Positions 16,468 to 25,615 of a DNA stretch of 64,000 nt are shown here, one piece after another (the stretch's first letter is position 1; each line of letters opens with the position of its first letter). A program made the position numbers and the translations under genes. Source of the stretch: Halorhabdus salina (lineage in GTDB: Archaea > Halobacteriota > Halobacteria > Halobacteriales > Haloarculaceae); contig NZ_JACDNP010000003.1 of assembly GCF_013839425.1 (NCBI RefSeq), forward strand, positions 235,872 to 299,871. The letters run 5' to 3'. The notes below the pieces were generated by a model. The model saw only the letters and a program-made list of their open reading frames with translations. It was not told where the DNA came from and searched no databases.

Positions 16468-19191
16468 ATGCACGCCACCCAAGAAGTAACTGTGGTGACA
16501 GGTGAACTGGCGCAGATCGACGTTCTGCACGTCGACGACGAGCCGGATCTCGTGGCGCTGGTGGCTGATATGCTCGAGCGCGATAGTGATATCGCCGTCG
16601 AGACAGCCACGAGTGCAAGCGAGGGGCTCGATCGGCTTTCGGCCGGCCGGTTCGACTGTCTGGTCTCGGACTACGCGATGCCGGAGATGGACGGCATTGA
16701 GTTCCTCGAGACGGTTCGGGCAGCACATCCCAACCTCCCGTTCATCCTCTATACGGGGAAGGGGAGCGAAGAGGTGGCCAGCGAGGCAATTACCGCCGGG
16801 GCGACCGATTACCTCCAGAAGGGTGGAGGGACCGAACAGTACGATCTGCTCGAAAACCGGATCCACAACGCCGTTGCTCAATACCGGTCCGGGCAGCGGG
16901 CAGCGAAACTCGATCGGATCCGATCGCTCGCCAGCGACATCAACCAGATCCTCGTACGGGCAGACTCCCGGGCCGAGGTAGAGGCTCGTGTGTGTGAGCG
17001 AATCGTCGAGACTGATCTCTACGCGCTCGCGTGGATCGGCACCGTCGATGCTGAGACGAGCCGACTCGTCCCGCGGGAGGCGGCCGGAGAGGCAGAGGGG
17101 TATCTCGAAGAGATCACAGTCACGGCAGACGACAGCCCGACTGGACAGGGGCCTGCCGGGACTGCGGCCCGCGACCGGCACGTCGCTGTCTCGGAGAACA
17201 TCGCGGCTGATCCGGCGCTCGATCGGTGGGTGCAAACAGTGACCGCATACGGGTTCGAGTCGATCGCGGCCGTCCCGTTGGAACACGGCGAGACGCTGGG
17301 CGGCGTGCTCACGCTGTATGCGGACCAGCCCCACCCCTTCGATGAGGACGAGCGCGACCTGCTCGCGGAACTCGGTGCTGACATCGGCCACGCGCTGCAC
17401 TCACTGTCGATCGACGAACAGCGTCGGGAGGAGCGTGACCGCCGGGAGGCGCTGTTCGCGAACGCGCCCACGCCAGTGGCCGCCTCTCGCCCTCTACGTG
17501 ATGACGACCAGCAGTACATTACGGACGTCAACGAGGCCTTCGAGGCGGTCTTCGGGTTCGACCGCGATGCCATCGTTGGCGAGGAAGTGTCTGACGTCCT
17601 CGTTCCCGACGCACATCATGACGAACACGTTGAGTTTCGTGAACGAACCGCCAAGGGAGAGGCCATCACCGAAAGCGTCGAACGGCGGACACGCGACGGG
17701 ATCCGGGAGTTCATCATCCACATCATTCCGTTCGGGCTGGACGACGGCTCGCCCGATGGCAACTACGTCTGGTACACGGACGTTACGAACTGGAGCGAAC
17801 GCGAGCGTGAGCTCCGGTCGTTCCGCCAGGCGGTCGAACATGTCGGCCACGCGGTCTACTGGACAGATCCCGAGGGCACCATCGAGTACGTCAATCCGGC
17901 GTTCGAGGCCCAATCCGGATATACAGCCGAAGACGCAATCGGCCGTGAGGCGTCGATCCTCAGATCCGGCGAACACGACGAAGCGTTCTACGCCACTCTC
18001 TGGGAGACAATCCTCGACGGCGAGACGTGGGACGGGCAACTCCTCAACGAACGTCGCGACGGGACGCGCTACGTCGTCGAGCAGACGATCACACCGGTCA
18101 CCAACGACGAGGGTGAGATCGAGCGCTTCGTTGCGATCAACGTCGACGTTACCGACCGCAAAGAGCGCGAACGAGAACGCGACCAGGCCAATACGGTTTT
18201 GCGGACGATCGTCGAGAATCTGCCGGTGGGTGTCCTCGTCGAGGACGCTGACCGTAACGTTCTACTGGTCAACGAGCGGTTGCTCTCGCTCTTCGGTGCC
18301 CCGTCTTCGACTGACGCGTTGATCGGCCAGGACTGTACCCTGGCTGCCGAACATTTCAAGGCCGATTTCGCTGATCCCGAAGGGTTTATCGACGGGATCG
18401 ACGAGCGGATCGCCGCCCGTGACCTCGTCGAAAACGAGCGATTCGAGCTCGTTGACGGACGCGTCCTCGAACGTGATTATGTCCCCTATACGCTACCCGA
18501 CGGCGAGGCCAATCTCTGGTTGTACCGGGACGTCACCCAGCGGACGCGCAATGAACAGCGCCTAAAACAGCAAAACGACCGCCTCGACCAGTTCGCGGGC
18601 GTCGTCAGTCACGACCTCCGGAACCCATTGAACGTCGCCAGCAGCCGACTCGAACTCGCCATCGAACAGTGTGACAGTGTCCACCTCGAATACGCGGCGA
18701 CGGCCGTCGAGCGAAGCATCTCGCTGATTGCGGACCTCCGGACGCTCACTGTCGAAGGGATGGCCGCAATCGAGACAGAACCCGTCGGACTCGCTCAGGC
18801 GGCTGCGGACAGTTGGCAAACGGTGATGACGGCTGAGGCGACTCTTTCCGTCGAGACTGATCAGACGATCGACACCGATCCGGGCCGGTTGAGACAGCTG
18901 CTCTCGAACCTCTTCTCGAACGCGATAACTCACGCTGGCGACGACGTTGCTGTCACAGTTGGAGCGCTCGAAAACGGCTTCTACGTCGCAGACGACGGCC
19001 CAGGCATCCCCGAAGAGAGCCACGAATCGGTGTTCGAACCGGGTCACTCCACAGTCGAAGACGGGACGGGCTTCGGGCTTGCGATCGTCGAGGCGATCGC
19101 CGACACTCACGACTGGCGTGTTCGAGTAACCGACGGAACGGACGGCGGCGCGCGCTTTGAGTTCACCGAAGTGGATGTGGTTGGGGAGTAA
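16468..19191 (+). CDS. hybrid sensor histidine kinase: receiver, GAF, three PAS, kinase
   Basis: The protein has 907 residues and no membrane segment. Order: receiver domain (about 17-135) with acidic pair D23-D24, phospho-Asp D68 in SDYAMPEMDG and the Lys of YTGKGS; GAF domain (about 150-320); PAS domains at about 330-440, 455-570 and 580-695; then a histidine kinase with H715 in VVSHDLRNPLN, N-box NLFSNAITHA, G1 DDGPGIP and G2 GTGFGLAI. The receiver is at the N-terminus, so the protein may take phosphate from another kinase. The ATG at 16468 was chosen; GTG at 16495 is an alternative. Its signal is unknown. Confidence 0.92.
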   Translation: MHATQEVTVVTGELAQIDVLHVDDEPDLVALVADMLERDSDIAVETATSASEGLDRLSAGRFDCLVSDYAMPEMDGIEFLETVRAAHPNLPFILYTGKGSEEVASEAITAGATDYLQKGGGTEQYDLLENRIHNAVAQYRSGQRAAKLDRIRSLASDINQILVRADSRAEVEARVCERIVETDLYALAWIGTVDAETSRLVPREAAGEAEGYLEEITVTADDSPTGQGPAGTAARDRHVAVSENIAADPALDRWVQTVTAYGFESIAAVPLEHGETLGGVLTLYADQPHPFDEDERDLLAELGADIGHALHSLSIDEQRREERDRREALFANAPTPVAASRPLRDDDQQYITDVNEAFEAVFGFDRDAIVGEEVSDVLVPDAHHDEHVEFRERTAKGEAITESVERRTRDGIREFIIHIIPFGLDDGSPDGNYVWYTDVTNWSERERELRSFRQAVEHVGHAVYWTDPEGTIEYVNPAFEAQSGYTAEDAIGREASILRSGEHDEAFYATLWETILDGETWDGQLLNERRDGTRYVVEQTITPVTNDEGEIERFVAINVDVTDRKERERERDQANTVLRTIVENLPVGVLVEDADRNVLLVNERLLSLFGAPSSTDALIGQDCTLAAEHFKADFADPEGFIDGIDERIAARDLVENERFELVDGRVLERDYVPYTLPDGEANLWLYRDVTQRTRNEQRLKQQNDRLDQFAGVVSHDLRNPLNVASSRLELAIEQCDSVHLEYAATAVERSISLIADLRTLTVEGMAAIETEPVGLAQAAADSWQTVMTAEATLSVETDQTIDTDPGRLRQLLSNLFSNAITHAGDDVAVTVGALENGFYVADDGPGIPEESHESVFEPGHSTVEDGTGFGLAIVEAIADTHDWRVRVTDGTDGGARFEFTEVDVVGE

Positions 19192-19209
19192 TTTGCACCC
19201 GGCAATAGG

Positions 19210-20049
19210 TCACTCCGCCATGCCCCAGACGTCGTCGTCCCAGGAGCGAGCACGGTCGTCGTAGACTGGCTCGTCGCGATCGAGCTCGTCGATGCGAGCG
19301 TGATCCTCCGCTCCGAGCTCGAAGTCGAAGAGATCGATGTTCTGTTCGATATGGCCCCGAGAAGTCGAGCGCGGGAGGACAACGACGTCCTTCTCGATGG
19401 CCCACCGAAGGACGATCTGGGCCGGCGTTCGGTCGTACTTCTCGGCGAGTTTCTCGATTACGGGGTCATCGAGCACTTCGGTCCGAGCGAGAGGGGCTGC
19501 GGCCTCGACGACGATGTCGTTCTCTTGGCAATACTCGACGAGGTCGGGCCGCTGCAAGTAGGGGTGGAACTCGATCTGGTTGACGGCGATCGGAACCGAA
19601 CTGACGTGCTGGGCCGCGCTGAGTTGATACAGATCGAAGTTCGACACACCGACGTTGCGGACGTGTCCCTCCGATTTCAGGGTCGCCATCGCGTCCATCG
19701 TCTCCCGGATGGAGATCGCCGGATTGGGCCAGTGGATCAGGTACAGATCCAGAAAGTCCGTCTGGAGGTCCACAAGGGTCGACTTCGCAGCCTCGATCAC
19801 TGATTCGTAGTTGAGATGTTTCGGGAGAACTTTCGAGGTGAGAAAGACCTCTTGGCGGTCGTGCCCGGCGAGGGCCTCGCCCAGAGCTGCCTCGTTCATG
19901 TAGCCCTCGGCGGTGTCGATGTGCGTGTATCCAGTCTCCAGAGCGATCTCGACCGGCGCTTTGACGGCCTCGCGCTCCAACTCGTAGGTTCCTTTGCCGA
20001 CGACTGGCAGTTCGTCACCGCTCGGCAGCGTGGTGGTCGGGACAGACAT
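19210..20049 (-). CDS. aldo/keto reductase
   Basis: The protein has 279 residues. It is a NAD(P)H-dependent barrel enzyme that reduces aldehydes or ketones. The Asp/Tyr pair is in HIDTAEGYMNEAALGEAL, the Lys in FLTSKVLPKHL and the His in DLYLIHWPNP. The cofactor region LPRSTSRGHIEQNIDLFDF is near the C-terminus. The length is normal. It lies downstream of the frameshifted TIM-like gene on the same strand, with its own probable promoter and a hairpin just upstream. A second paralogue is at 40321-41094. Confidence 0.92.
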   Translation of the reverse strand: MSVPTTTLPSGDELPVVGKGTYELEREAVKAPVEIALETGYTHIDTAEGYMNEAALGEALAGHDRQEVFLTSKVLPKHLNYESVIEAAKSTLVDLQTDFLDLYLIHWPNPAISIRETMDAMATLKSEGHVRNVGVSNFDLYQLSAAQHVSSVPIAVNQIEFHPYLQRPDLVEYCQENDIVVEAAAPLARTEVLDDPVIEKLAEKYDRTPAQIVLRWAIEKDVVVLPRSTSRGHIEQNIDLFDFELGAEDHARIDELDRDEPVYDDRARSWDDDVWGMAE

Positions 20050-20055
20050 AGTCAG

Positions 20056-20074
20056 GCCCGATTTTTGATCGGGC
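20056..20074 (-). promoter_or_regulatory. perfect inverted repeat just upstream of the aldo/keto reductase
   Basis: GCCCGAT and ATCGGGC form 7 bp perfect arms around a 5 nt loop. On the minus strand the repeat ends 7 nt before the ATG. A TATA-like GTTAAG lies about 30 nt upstream of the ATG. The repeat therefore overlaps the expected transcription start and could be an operator or an mRNA hairpin. It could also be a terminator for the TIM-like gene upstream. Confidence 0.45.
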
Positions 20075-20122
20075 TGGTCTTAACGTGCCCGCTCGATTGC
20101 GATGACCACCGGCCGATCCGGG

Positions 20123-20805
20123 TCACTGCTCAGCAACGACCGCACCGATTGCTCGAAGGTTCGAGCCGGGGTTCTTGGCAGTCGCGATCGCCGACGCCGC
20201 GTCGACGGTATCAACGCCTAGGTCGACCGCCCGGCGAACGTCCTTGGCGGATACGATACCCCTTCCGATCCGCACTGCTGCCTCGGGGGCGTTCGCGTCG
20301 CGCAGGTCGAGAACCGGCTCGGCTCGTTCGGGATGGGTACGCGTGAGCGGGGCTTGGCCCCCGATGTCGTCGGGGCGCTCAAACAGGATTGATCCGGCTC
20401 GAACGGGGCAACGGCCCGGCCGGTCTCAACGCTGTCGACACAGACAATCGTGTCGAGTCCCGCGTCCCGACAGCGCTCGACCTTCTGCTGGACGTCCGTG
20501 AGCGTATCTTGCTTCTCAGTGTGGTTGATCACGGCCCCCACTGCGCCCGCATCCGAAAGCGCTTCCGGGCGGACTCTCCCCGTGGCACGCCCTGGGCTGA
20601 CGGGGTCGACCGACGGGGCGATGATCGGCAGCGTCGTCTCCCGTGACAGCAAACGAATGTCGGGGAGTTGGGGTGTGCGGGCGAATGTCCTGCCAGTCTC
20701 GGCGGCGATCCGCTCGATTGTCCTGGCCAGTTCGAGGCCTTCGAACCCATCTGTGCCGCGGTAGTCCTTGTAGCTGATTTGGCAATGTGGATACGGTAAC
20801 CCCAT
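20123..20805 (-). pseudogene. triosephosphate-isomerase-like gene broken by a frameshift
   Basis: The first part (20805 down to about 20395) encodes QISYKDYRGTDGFE ... IAPSVDPVSPG ... GAVGAVINHTEK ... LDTIVCVDSVETG. This matches archaeal TIM order, including a Lys in the YKDY strand, the His in INHTE and the VxxCV strand. At about 20391-20396 the frame shifts by one base. The other frame continues with ILFERPDDIGGQAPLT, a Glu-containing active loop, then RIGRGIVSAKDVRRAVDLG and ends VVAEQ at a TGA (20123-20125). One missing base explains it. It may be a paralogue of the true tpiA, or a sequencing error. Confidence 0.8.
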
Positions 20806-20921
20806 CCTGCCGGGATTGCCGGGCGAGAGACACAACGGTTTCCACGGTACAGTGGGTCAAACCGGCGATCGACGGGTCGAACCGAAATGTCTTATTGCCT
20901 CTCCCGAGAAGAGTTCGATAC

Positions 20922-21770
20922 ATGATTACGGGTACGTCGACTGCGCAGGCAATCGCGACGGGTGTCTCGGATGAGCTAGACGAACCGCTGGTCGACTTCG
21001 AGGCCGATGGGACGGCCGTGACGGCTGACGGCGTGACGGTTGCCGGCGACGATCGGATCGTCGTGATTGGCTCGACGACCACTGCGCGGGCTCACCTCGA
21101 ACTGATTGAACTCCAGGAACGAGCCAACGCCTTTGATCCGGACGAGGTTGTGACGGTACTCCCCTACCTGGGGTATTCTCGCCAGGATAAGCTGTTCGAA
21201 CCGGGGCAAGCTATCTCGGCACGAGCGGTCGCACGCGCTATCAACGCAAGCACCGATCGGGTTTATTCGGTCAACCCGCACAATATCTCCGTGCTAGACT
21301 ACTTCGATGTCCCCTCGGCACCCGTCGACGCCGCCCCGAAACTGGCCGAACCCCTGCCGGACGACCTTGCCGATCCCGTCTTCCTGGGACCCGACGAAGA
21401 CGCTGAATGGCTCGCCAATTCTGTCCGAGACACTTACGGCGAGGGGTACGTCGACAACTTCGACAAGGTCCGCCACTCTGCGACGGACGTCGAGATGACG
21501 GCCGAGGACAAAGACTTCTCGGGCAGCGATATCGTGCTTGTCGACGATATGATCGCGACCGGCGGGACGATGAGCGAGGCAGTCAACATCCTCGACAATC
21601 AGGACACTGGTCGAGTCTACGTCACCTGCATCCACCCGCTGCTCGTCGGAAACGCGCTCAGTCGACTCCACCGCGCTGGCGTTCAGTCGCTGTGCGCTAC
21701 CGACACGATCGATCGCTCGATTAGTCAGGTCAGCGCTGCCAAGCCAATCGCTGACGCGCTGGCGGAGTAA
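20922..21770 (+). CDS. prs: ribose-phosphate pyrophosphokinase
   Basis: The protein has 282 residues, as usual for archaeal PRPP synthases. It makes phosphoribosyl pyrophosphate from ribose 5-phosphate and ATP for nucleotide, histidine and tryptophan synthesis. The ATP loop region PYLGYSRQDKLFEPGQAIS and the PRPP-binding motif VLVDDMIATGGTMSEA are intact. The ATG at 20922 fits a TATA-like TTATTG about 28 nt upstream. Neighbouring transketolase, transaldolase and epimerase can supply its ribose 5-phosphate. Confidence 0.95.
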   Translation: MITGTSTAQAIATGVSDELDEPLVDFEADGTAVTADGVTVAGDDRIVVIGSTTTARAHLELIELQERANAFDPDEVVTVLPYLGYSRQDKLFEPGQAISARAVARAINASTDRVYSVNPHNISVLDYFDVPSAPVDAAPKLAEPLPDDLADPVFLGPDEDAEWLANSVRDTYGEGYVDNFDKVRHSATDVEMTAEDKDFSGSDIVLVDDMIATGGTMSEAVNILDNQDTGRVYVTCIHPLLVGNALSRLHRAGVQSLCATDTIDRSISQVSAAKPIADALAE

Positions 21771-21818
21771 GCCGCTTCGGACGCATTCCTGTATATCGGC
21801 GCTCCGGTAGAAGATTGC

Positions 21819-22460
21819 TTACTCGGCGTCGATACCGATCGCCGCTCGGAGTTCCGACAAGGCCGCCGACGCGTCATCACGGCCGAACAGCGACGAGCCA
21901 ATGACGAAGGTATCGGCCCCCGCCTTGGCACACTGTGGTCCCGTCTCAGCGTCGACGCCACCGTCGACTTCGATCTCGACGTCGCTGATTGCAGCGATTT
22001 TTTCGACTTTCTCGACGGTTTTGTGCATGAACGACTGCCCGCCGAACCCGGGTTGGACGGTCATCACCAGGGCCAGGTCGATGTCCTCCAGAAGCGGTTC
22101 GATCGTCTCGACTGGCGTGTCTGGATTGATCGCAACGCCTGCGTCCAAACCTGCGTCGTGTATCTGGTCGACGACGGCCGCTGTGTCCTCACAGGCTTCG
22201 GCGTGGACAGTTAGCCTGTCGGCTCCGGCCGCCTCGAACGTGTCGACATAGCGTTCGGGCTGTTCGATCATGAGATGGGTGTCGAAATAGACGTCCGTCC
22301 GAGATCGGAGCGACTCGATGACCGGCGGCCCAAAGGAGATGTTCGGCACGAAGTGGCCGTCCATGACGTCTAAGTGCAACAGTTCGACTGAGTCGACTGC
22401 TTCGACCTCGCCGGACAGGTCGGCGAAGTCGGCCGCGAGGATTGACGGTGCGATACGCAT
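21819..22460 (-). CDS. rpe: ribulose-phosphate 3-epimerase
   Basis: The protein has 213 residues. It interconverts ribulose 5-phosphate and xylulose 5-phosphate. Typical segments are IAPSILAADFADLSGEVEAV at the start, LHLDVMDGHFVPNISFGPP with metal ligands, MTVQPGFGGQSFM, and EVDGGVDAETG. The ATG at 22460 begins the conserved barrel. It is convergent with prs. With transketolase and transaldolase nearby it completes the xylulose/ribose interconversion. Confidence 0.95.
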   Translation of the reverse strand: MRIAPSILAADFADLSGEVEAVDSVELLHLDVMDGHFVPNISFGPPVIESLRSRTDVYFDTHLMIEQPERYVDTFEAAGADRLTVHAEACEDTAAVVDQIHDAGLDAGVAINPDTPVETIEPLLEDIDLALVMTVQPGFGGQSFMHKTVEKVEKIAAISDVEIEVDGGVDAETGPQCAKAGADTFVIGSSLFGRDDASAALSELRAAIGIDAE

Positions 22461-22571
22461 GGTGACTTGGGATTGAAATCGAGGCAGTAAAACGGTATCC
22501 ATCGGGGCAGGGTCCGTCCGGCGCTGCATCGAATCCGGGCGCTTAAGTCACTCTGCGGGCTTACGCCGGAC

Positions 22572-22892
22572 ATGGAATTCTGCGACGACTGCGGCTCGAT
22601 GATGAAGACCGAAGGCGACCGGTGGGTCTGTGGAAGTTGCGGTGCCGAAAAACCCCGCGAATCAGATGCAGAGAGCGGCATGGTCACGACCCAGGGCCAG
22701 GAAGAAGGCGAGATCGTCGACCTCAGCGAGAGCGAGGAGGACGCCCGGCCGACGACCGATATTCAGTGTCCGGAGTGTGACAATGACCGTGCGTTCTGGG
22801 AGCTGAAACAGATCCGGGCCGCCGACGAATCCGAAACGCGGTTCTTCACTTGCACCGAGTGCGACCACAAGTGGCGCGAAGACGACCACTGA
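22572..22892 (+). CDS. tfs: transcription factor S (TFIIS-like cleavage factor)
   Basis: The protein has 106 residues. It restarts backtracked RNA polymerase by stimulating transcript cleavage. The N-terminal zinc ribbon (FCDDCGSMMK ... CGSCGAEKP) and the C-terminal ribbon (CPECDNDRAFWELKQIRAAD ... CTECDHKW) are complete, including the acidic DE pair needed for cleavage. A TATA-like CTTAAG lies about 27 nt upstream of the ATG. The next gene follows by 3 bp. Confidence 0.96.
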   Translation: MEFCDDCGSMMKTEGDRWVCGSCGAEKPRESDAESGMVTTQGQEEGEIVDLSESEEDARPTTDIQCPECDNDRAFWELKQIRAADESETRFFTCTECDHKWREDDH

Positions 22893-22895
22893 CCC

Positions 22896-23519
22896 GTGTC
22901 GGACGAAACGCCGGATATCGACGCCCGGTATCCGACCGTCCCACTCGACCGTCTCGAGGACAGTGGCTGGGCGCTTCGCGACGAGCGCCTCGAGGTTCGG
23001 GCCCGCATCATGGGCGTCACCGTCCACGCACACGAACGCCGCTACGAAGACGATGCGCTGCGCGAGCAGGTCCGAACTGCTGGCGGCCCGGATCACCTCT
23101 GGCGGCTCTTCTACGCGGCGCGGCTGACGTTCACCCCGTCGCTTCCCCCCGCATTCGGGCCGGCGATGGCGCTCCCGAAAGTCCGCAGCGCCGCTCGGGC
23201 GGAATTCGGCGATCAACTCCGCGAGGAAGGCTTGATCGACGTCGAGCAGGGTGAGGCGGTGGACATCGAGACCGAGTCGGGCACGCAAGCGAAACTGACG
23301 CGCTACGACGCAACGCTGCCGGTCGAGACGGACAACGGCAAACGCGAGGTGCCGATGGAAGGCTGGATCGGCATCTGGCACGACGACGCGATACTGGTGG
23401 CCGGTGGGCTCCATCCGGCGGTGTCGCTGGCTGACGTGCTGGACCTCCCAACCCTCGATGACGCACCGGACGACAATCGCCAGGAATTACGCTCGCTGAT
23501 TCGCAGCGTCGAGTATTGA
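22896..23519 (+). CDS. conserved haloarchaeal protein of unknown function
   Basis: The protein has 207 residues, starts with GTG 3 bp after tfs and is probably co-transcribed with it. It is soluble and acidic. A mid-region LFYAARLTFTPSLPPAFGP and a C-terminal WIGIWHDDAILVAGGLHP look structured. I recognise no catalytic motif. It has the look of a protein conserved only among haloarchaea. Confidence 0.75.
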   Translation: MSDETPDIDARYPTVPLDRLEDSGWALRDERLEVRARIMGVTVHAHERRYEDDALREQVRTAGGPDHLWRLFYAARLTFTPSLPPAFGPAMALPKVRSAARAEFGDQLREEGLIDVEQGEAVDIETESGTQAKLTRYDATLPVETDNGKREVPMEGWIGIWHDDAILVAGGLHPAVSLADVLDLPTLDDAPDDNRQELRSLIRSVEY

Positions 23520-23583
23520 TCACAAGCCGTCACGATTGAGGTCCGACAATACTCATAATTTGACTGTCACAAATGGACGATAC

Positions 23584-23973
23584 ATGCAATCGTCAGTTCG
23601 ACTCCCAAACAAGCGCGGTGTGATATCGATCCTCGGTATCCTACTGCTGATTGTCGGTGCCATCTTTGGAACGTTCGTGATGGAGATGGGGGCCTCCCAG
23701 GGAGAGGCAAGCGTACCGCCACAGGCAGTGTTCGGCTTCGAATCCGACGACTCGGGTGCAGTCGTTATTACCCACGAAGGTGGTGACATGGTCCCCCGAT
23801 CAGCGCTCGAAGTGCGGAGTCCCGGTACTGTCAGCGAGTGGCCGGACGACGAGATCGCCGCCGGGGATTCGATCACGGTTACCGAACTCGAAAGCGGCGA
23901 TGCGATCCGGGTTGTCTGGGAATCACCTGACGGTGAGAAGGCGTCAGTTCTTGCAACCTACGACGTCCCGTGA
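23584..23973 (+). CDS. type IV pilin-like protein
   Basis: The protein has 129 residues. It starts with a short positively charged head (LPNKRGVISILGILLLIVG), followed by a hydrophobic segment at about 14-34. This is the archaeal pilin pattern, in which a PibD-type peptidase cleaves just before the hydrophobic helix. The rest is a beta-rich domain typical of DUF1628 pilins. It would be assembled in a surface filament or remain membrane-anchored. It overlaps the end of folA by 16 bp, tail to tail. Confidence 0.8.
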   Translation: MQSSVRLPNKRGVISILGILLLIVGAIFGTFVMEMGASQGEASVPPQAVFGFESDDSGAVVITHEGGDMVPRSALEVRSPGTVSEWPDDEIAAGDSITVTELESGDAIRVVWESPDGEKASVLATYDVP

Positions 23974-24542
23974 TCCGTTCGGCCGGTTCCCGTCCGCTCG
24001 TACGTCAGAAACGCTAGCTCGTCCGTTTCCCGCCGATCGATGACCGTCCAGTCGTCGGTATCCCGCTCGGGAAAGTACGTGTCGCCGTCGGGTGACTCGG
24101 GCACTTCGGTTACGACCAGCCGATCGGCGAGCGGGAGGAACTGCTTGTAGACCGTCGCGCCACCGGCGACGTACGCGACGTCTGCATCCCGTTCGGCTGC
24201 GCTCGCGATCGCGTCCGTGACACTCTCGGCCACGATGGTCGCTGTGTCGTCGTCCGCGTCCGTTTCGTCCGGCGAAAATCCCGACCGTGAGAGGACGACA
24301 TTCGTCCGACCGGGCAGTGGGCCGCCCACTCGCTCGGCGATGGACTCGTAGGTGCGCCGGCCCATGATGACGGGGTGACCCATCGTTGTTTCCTTGAAAT
24401 GCGCCAGGTCCTCGGGATAGTACCACGGGATTTCTCCGTCGGCACCGATAACACCGTTTTCGGCAACCGCGGCCAGGAGGACAATCGTCGGATCATCGGC
24501 GCGTTGCGGTGTCGCTCCCGCAGGGCTCTCGTCTTCCGACAT
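23958..24542 (-). CDS. folA: dihydrofolate reductase
   Basis: The protein has 194 residues. It reduces dihydrofolate with NADPH. The active-site stretch VAENGVIGADGEIPWYYPED, the VIMGRRTYESI motif, the GRTNVVLSR segment and VAYVAGGATVYKQFL are present. There is an acidic N-terminal extension of about 20 residues. The start is either the ATG at 24542 or a GTG at 24548; the ATG was taken. It follows thyA with 2 bp between them, so the two make a coupled thymidylate-cycle operon. Confidence 0.94.
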   Translation of the reverse strand: MSEDESPAGATPQRADDPTIVLLAAVAENGVIGADGEIPWYYPEDLAHFKETTMGHPVIMGRRTYESIAERVGGPLPGRTNVVLSRSGFSPDETDADDDTATIVAESVTDAIASAAERDADVAYVAGGATVYKQFLPLADRLVVTEVPESPDGDTYFPERDTDDWTVIDRRETDELAFLTYERTGTGRTDHGTS

Positions 24543-24544
24543 AA

Positions 24545-25546
24545 TCACTCCGCGACGGCGAATTCGAGCCCGGGTGCCGACTCGTACTCGCGGAGCTGGA
24601 TGTCCTCGAAGTCCAGTGCAGCAAGCGGTTTCTCGGCCACGTCGATGGTCGGCCGTTCGCGAGGCTCGCGAGTCAGTTGTTCCAGGAGATTTGGCACGTG
24701 ATCGGCGTTCTCAGTGCCGGGTTCCGGCGGCGCTTCGGACGCAATCCATGCTTTCACGTCGGCGTACTCGCTACGGTCCTCGACCGCGGCCACGCGATCG
24801 GCGAGTTCCGCACGGTTCTCGTCGTACCACTCGCCACGCTCGCCCTCGCCACAGTAGATGTGGGCGTCGACGACGGTGTGGGAGAACCGCCCTACTTCGA
24901 AGCCAGTCCGGTCGGCAACGATGTGAGCTAGCAGTGAGTAAGCGGCGATATTAAAGGGGATCCCCAGCGCGACGTCGCCCGAGCGCTGGGTCAGATGGAC
25001 GTTCAACTGGTCGCCCTGGACGTTGAACACGAACGTGTAGTGACACGGTGGGAGCGTGCTCACGGCCGCGTTGGCGGGGTGCCAGGCGTTGACGACGAGC
25101 CGCCGGGACTGTGGGTTCTCCTGGAGTTGGTCCATGACGTACTGCAGTTGGTCGAAGGTCCCCTCGTCGTTCACCCAGCGGTGGCCCTCGTCGGGCCAGG
25201 ACTCGCCCGGAAGACGCTCATCCCCCTCGGGGATCGGATAGCGCCGCCAAAACCGCCCGTAGGCGGTATCGAGGTGGCCTTCCTCGTCGGCCCAGTCGTC
25301 CCAGATGCCTGTCTCTTCTCGGAGAGTCCGGATGTGCTCCTCGCCCGAAAGGTACCACAGTACCTCGTGGAGCATCGAATTCCAGCGGAAGCCGTCCATC
25401 TGCTTGGTCGTGAGTAGCGGATAGCCCTCCTGGAGGTCGACATCGTAGCTGTACCCGAACGCCGCGAGCGTGTCGACGCCGGTCCGGTTGGGCTTGTACG
25501 TGCCCTCCGCCAAGACGTGTTCGACGAGATCGAGATACTGCTGCAT
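24545..25546 (-). CDS. thyA: thymidylate synthase ThyA
   Basis: The protein has 333 residues. It methylates dUMP using methylene-tetrahydrofolate and yields dihydrofolate, which FolA recycles. The catalytic Cys is in TLPPCHYTFVFNV, preceded by the RRLVVNAWHPA motif; QRSGDVALGIPFNIA and HIYCGE are standard. It starts at ATG 25546; a GTG 15 bp further up is the alternative. A C-terminal region of about 50 residues (from ASEAPPEPG) contains an insertion typical of haloarchaeal forms. Confidence 0.95.
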   Translation of the reverse strand: MQQYLDLVEHVLAEGTYKPNRTGVDTLAAFGYSYDVDLQEGYPLLTTKQMDGFRWNSMLHEVLWYLSGEEHIRTLREETGIWDDWADEEGHLDTAYGRFWRRYPIPEGDERLPGESWPDEGHRWVNDEGTFDQLQYVMDQLQENPQSRRLVVNAWHPANAAVSTLPPCHYTFVFNVQGDQLNVHLTQRSGDVALGIPFNIAAYSLLAHIVADRTGFEVGRFSHTVVDAHIYCGEGERGEWYDENRAELADRVAAVEDRSEYADVKAWIASEAPPEPGTENADHVPNLLEQLTREPRERPTIDVAEKPLAALDFEDIQLREYESAPGLEFAVAE

Positions 25547-25615
25547 CGTTGACGGAGTCACGCACCACGGAGGTTAATAGCTGGCTACTCCGATCCGCAG
25601 ACCGCCGCGACACCG

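Noticed and set aside
15721-17400. Long minus-strand frame of 559 codons
   Set aside because: It runs antisense across transaldolase and the sensor kinase. Its residues mirror codon bias of the opposite strand and show no motif; both sense genes are clear families.
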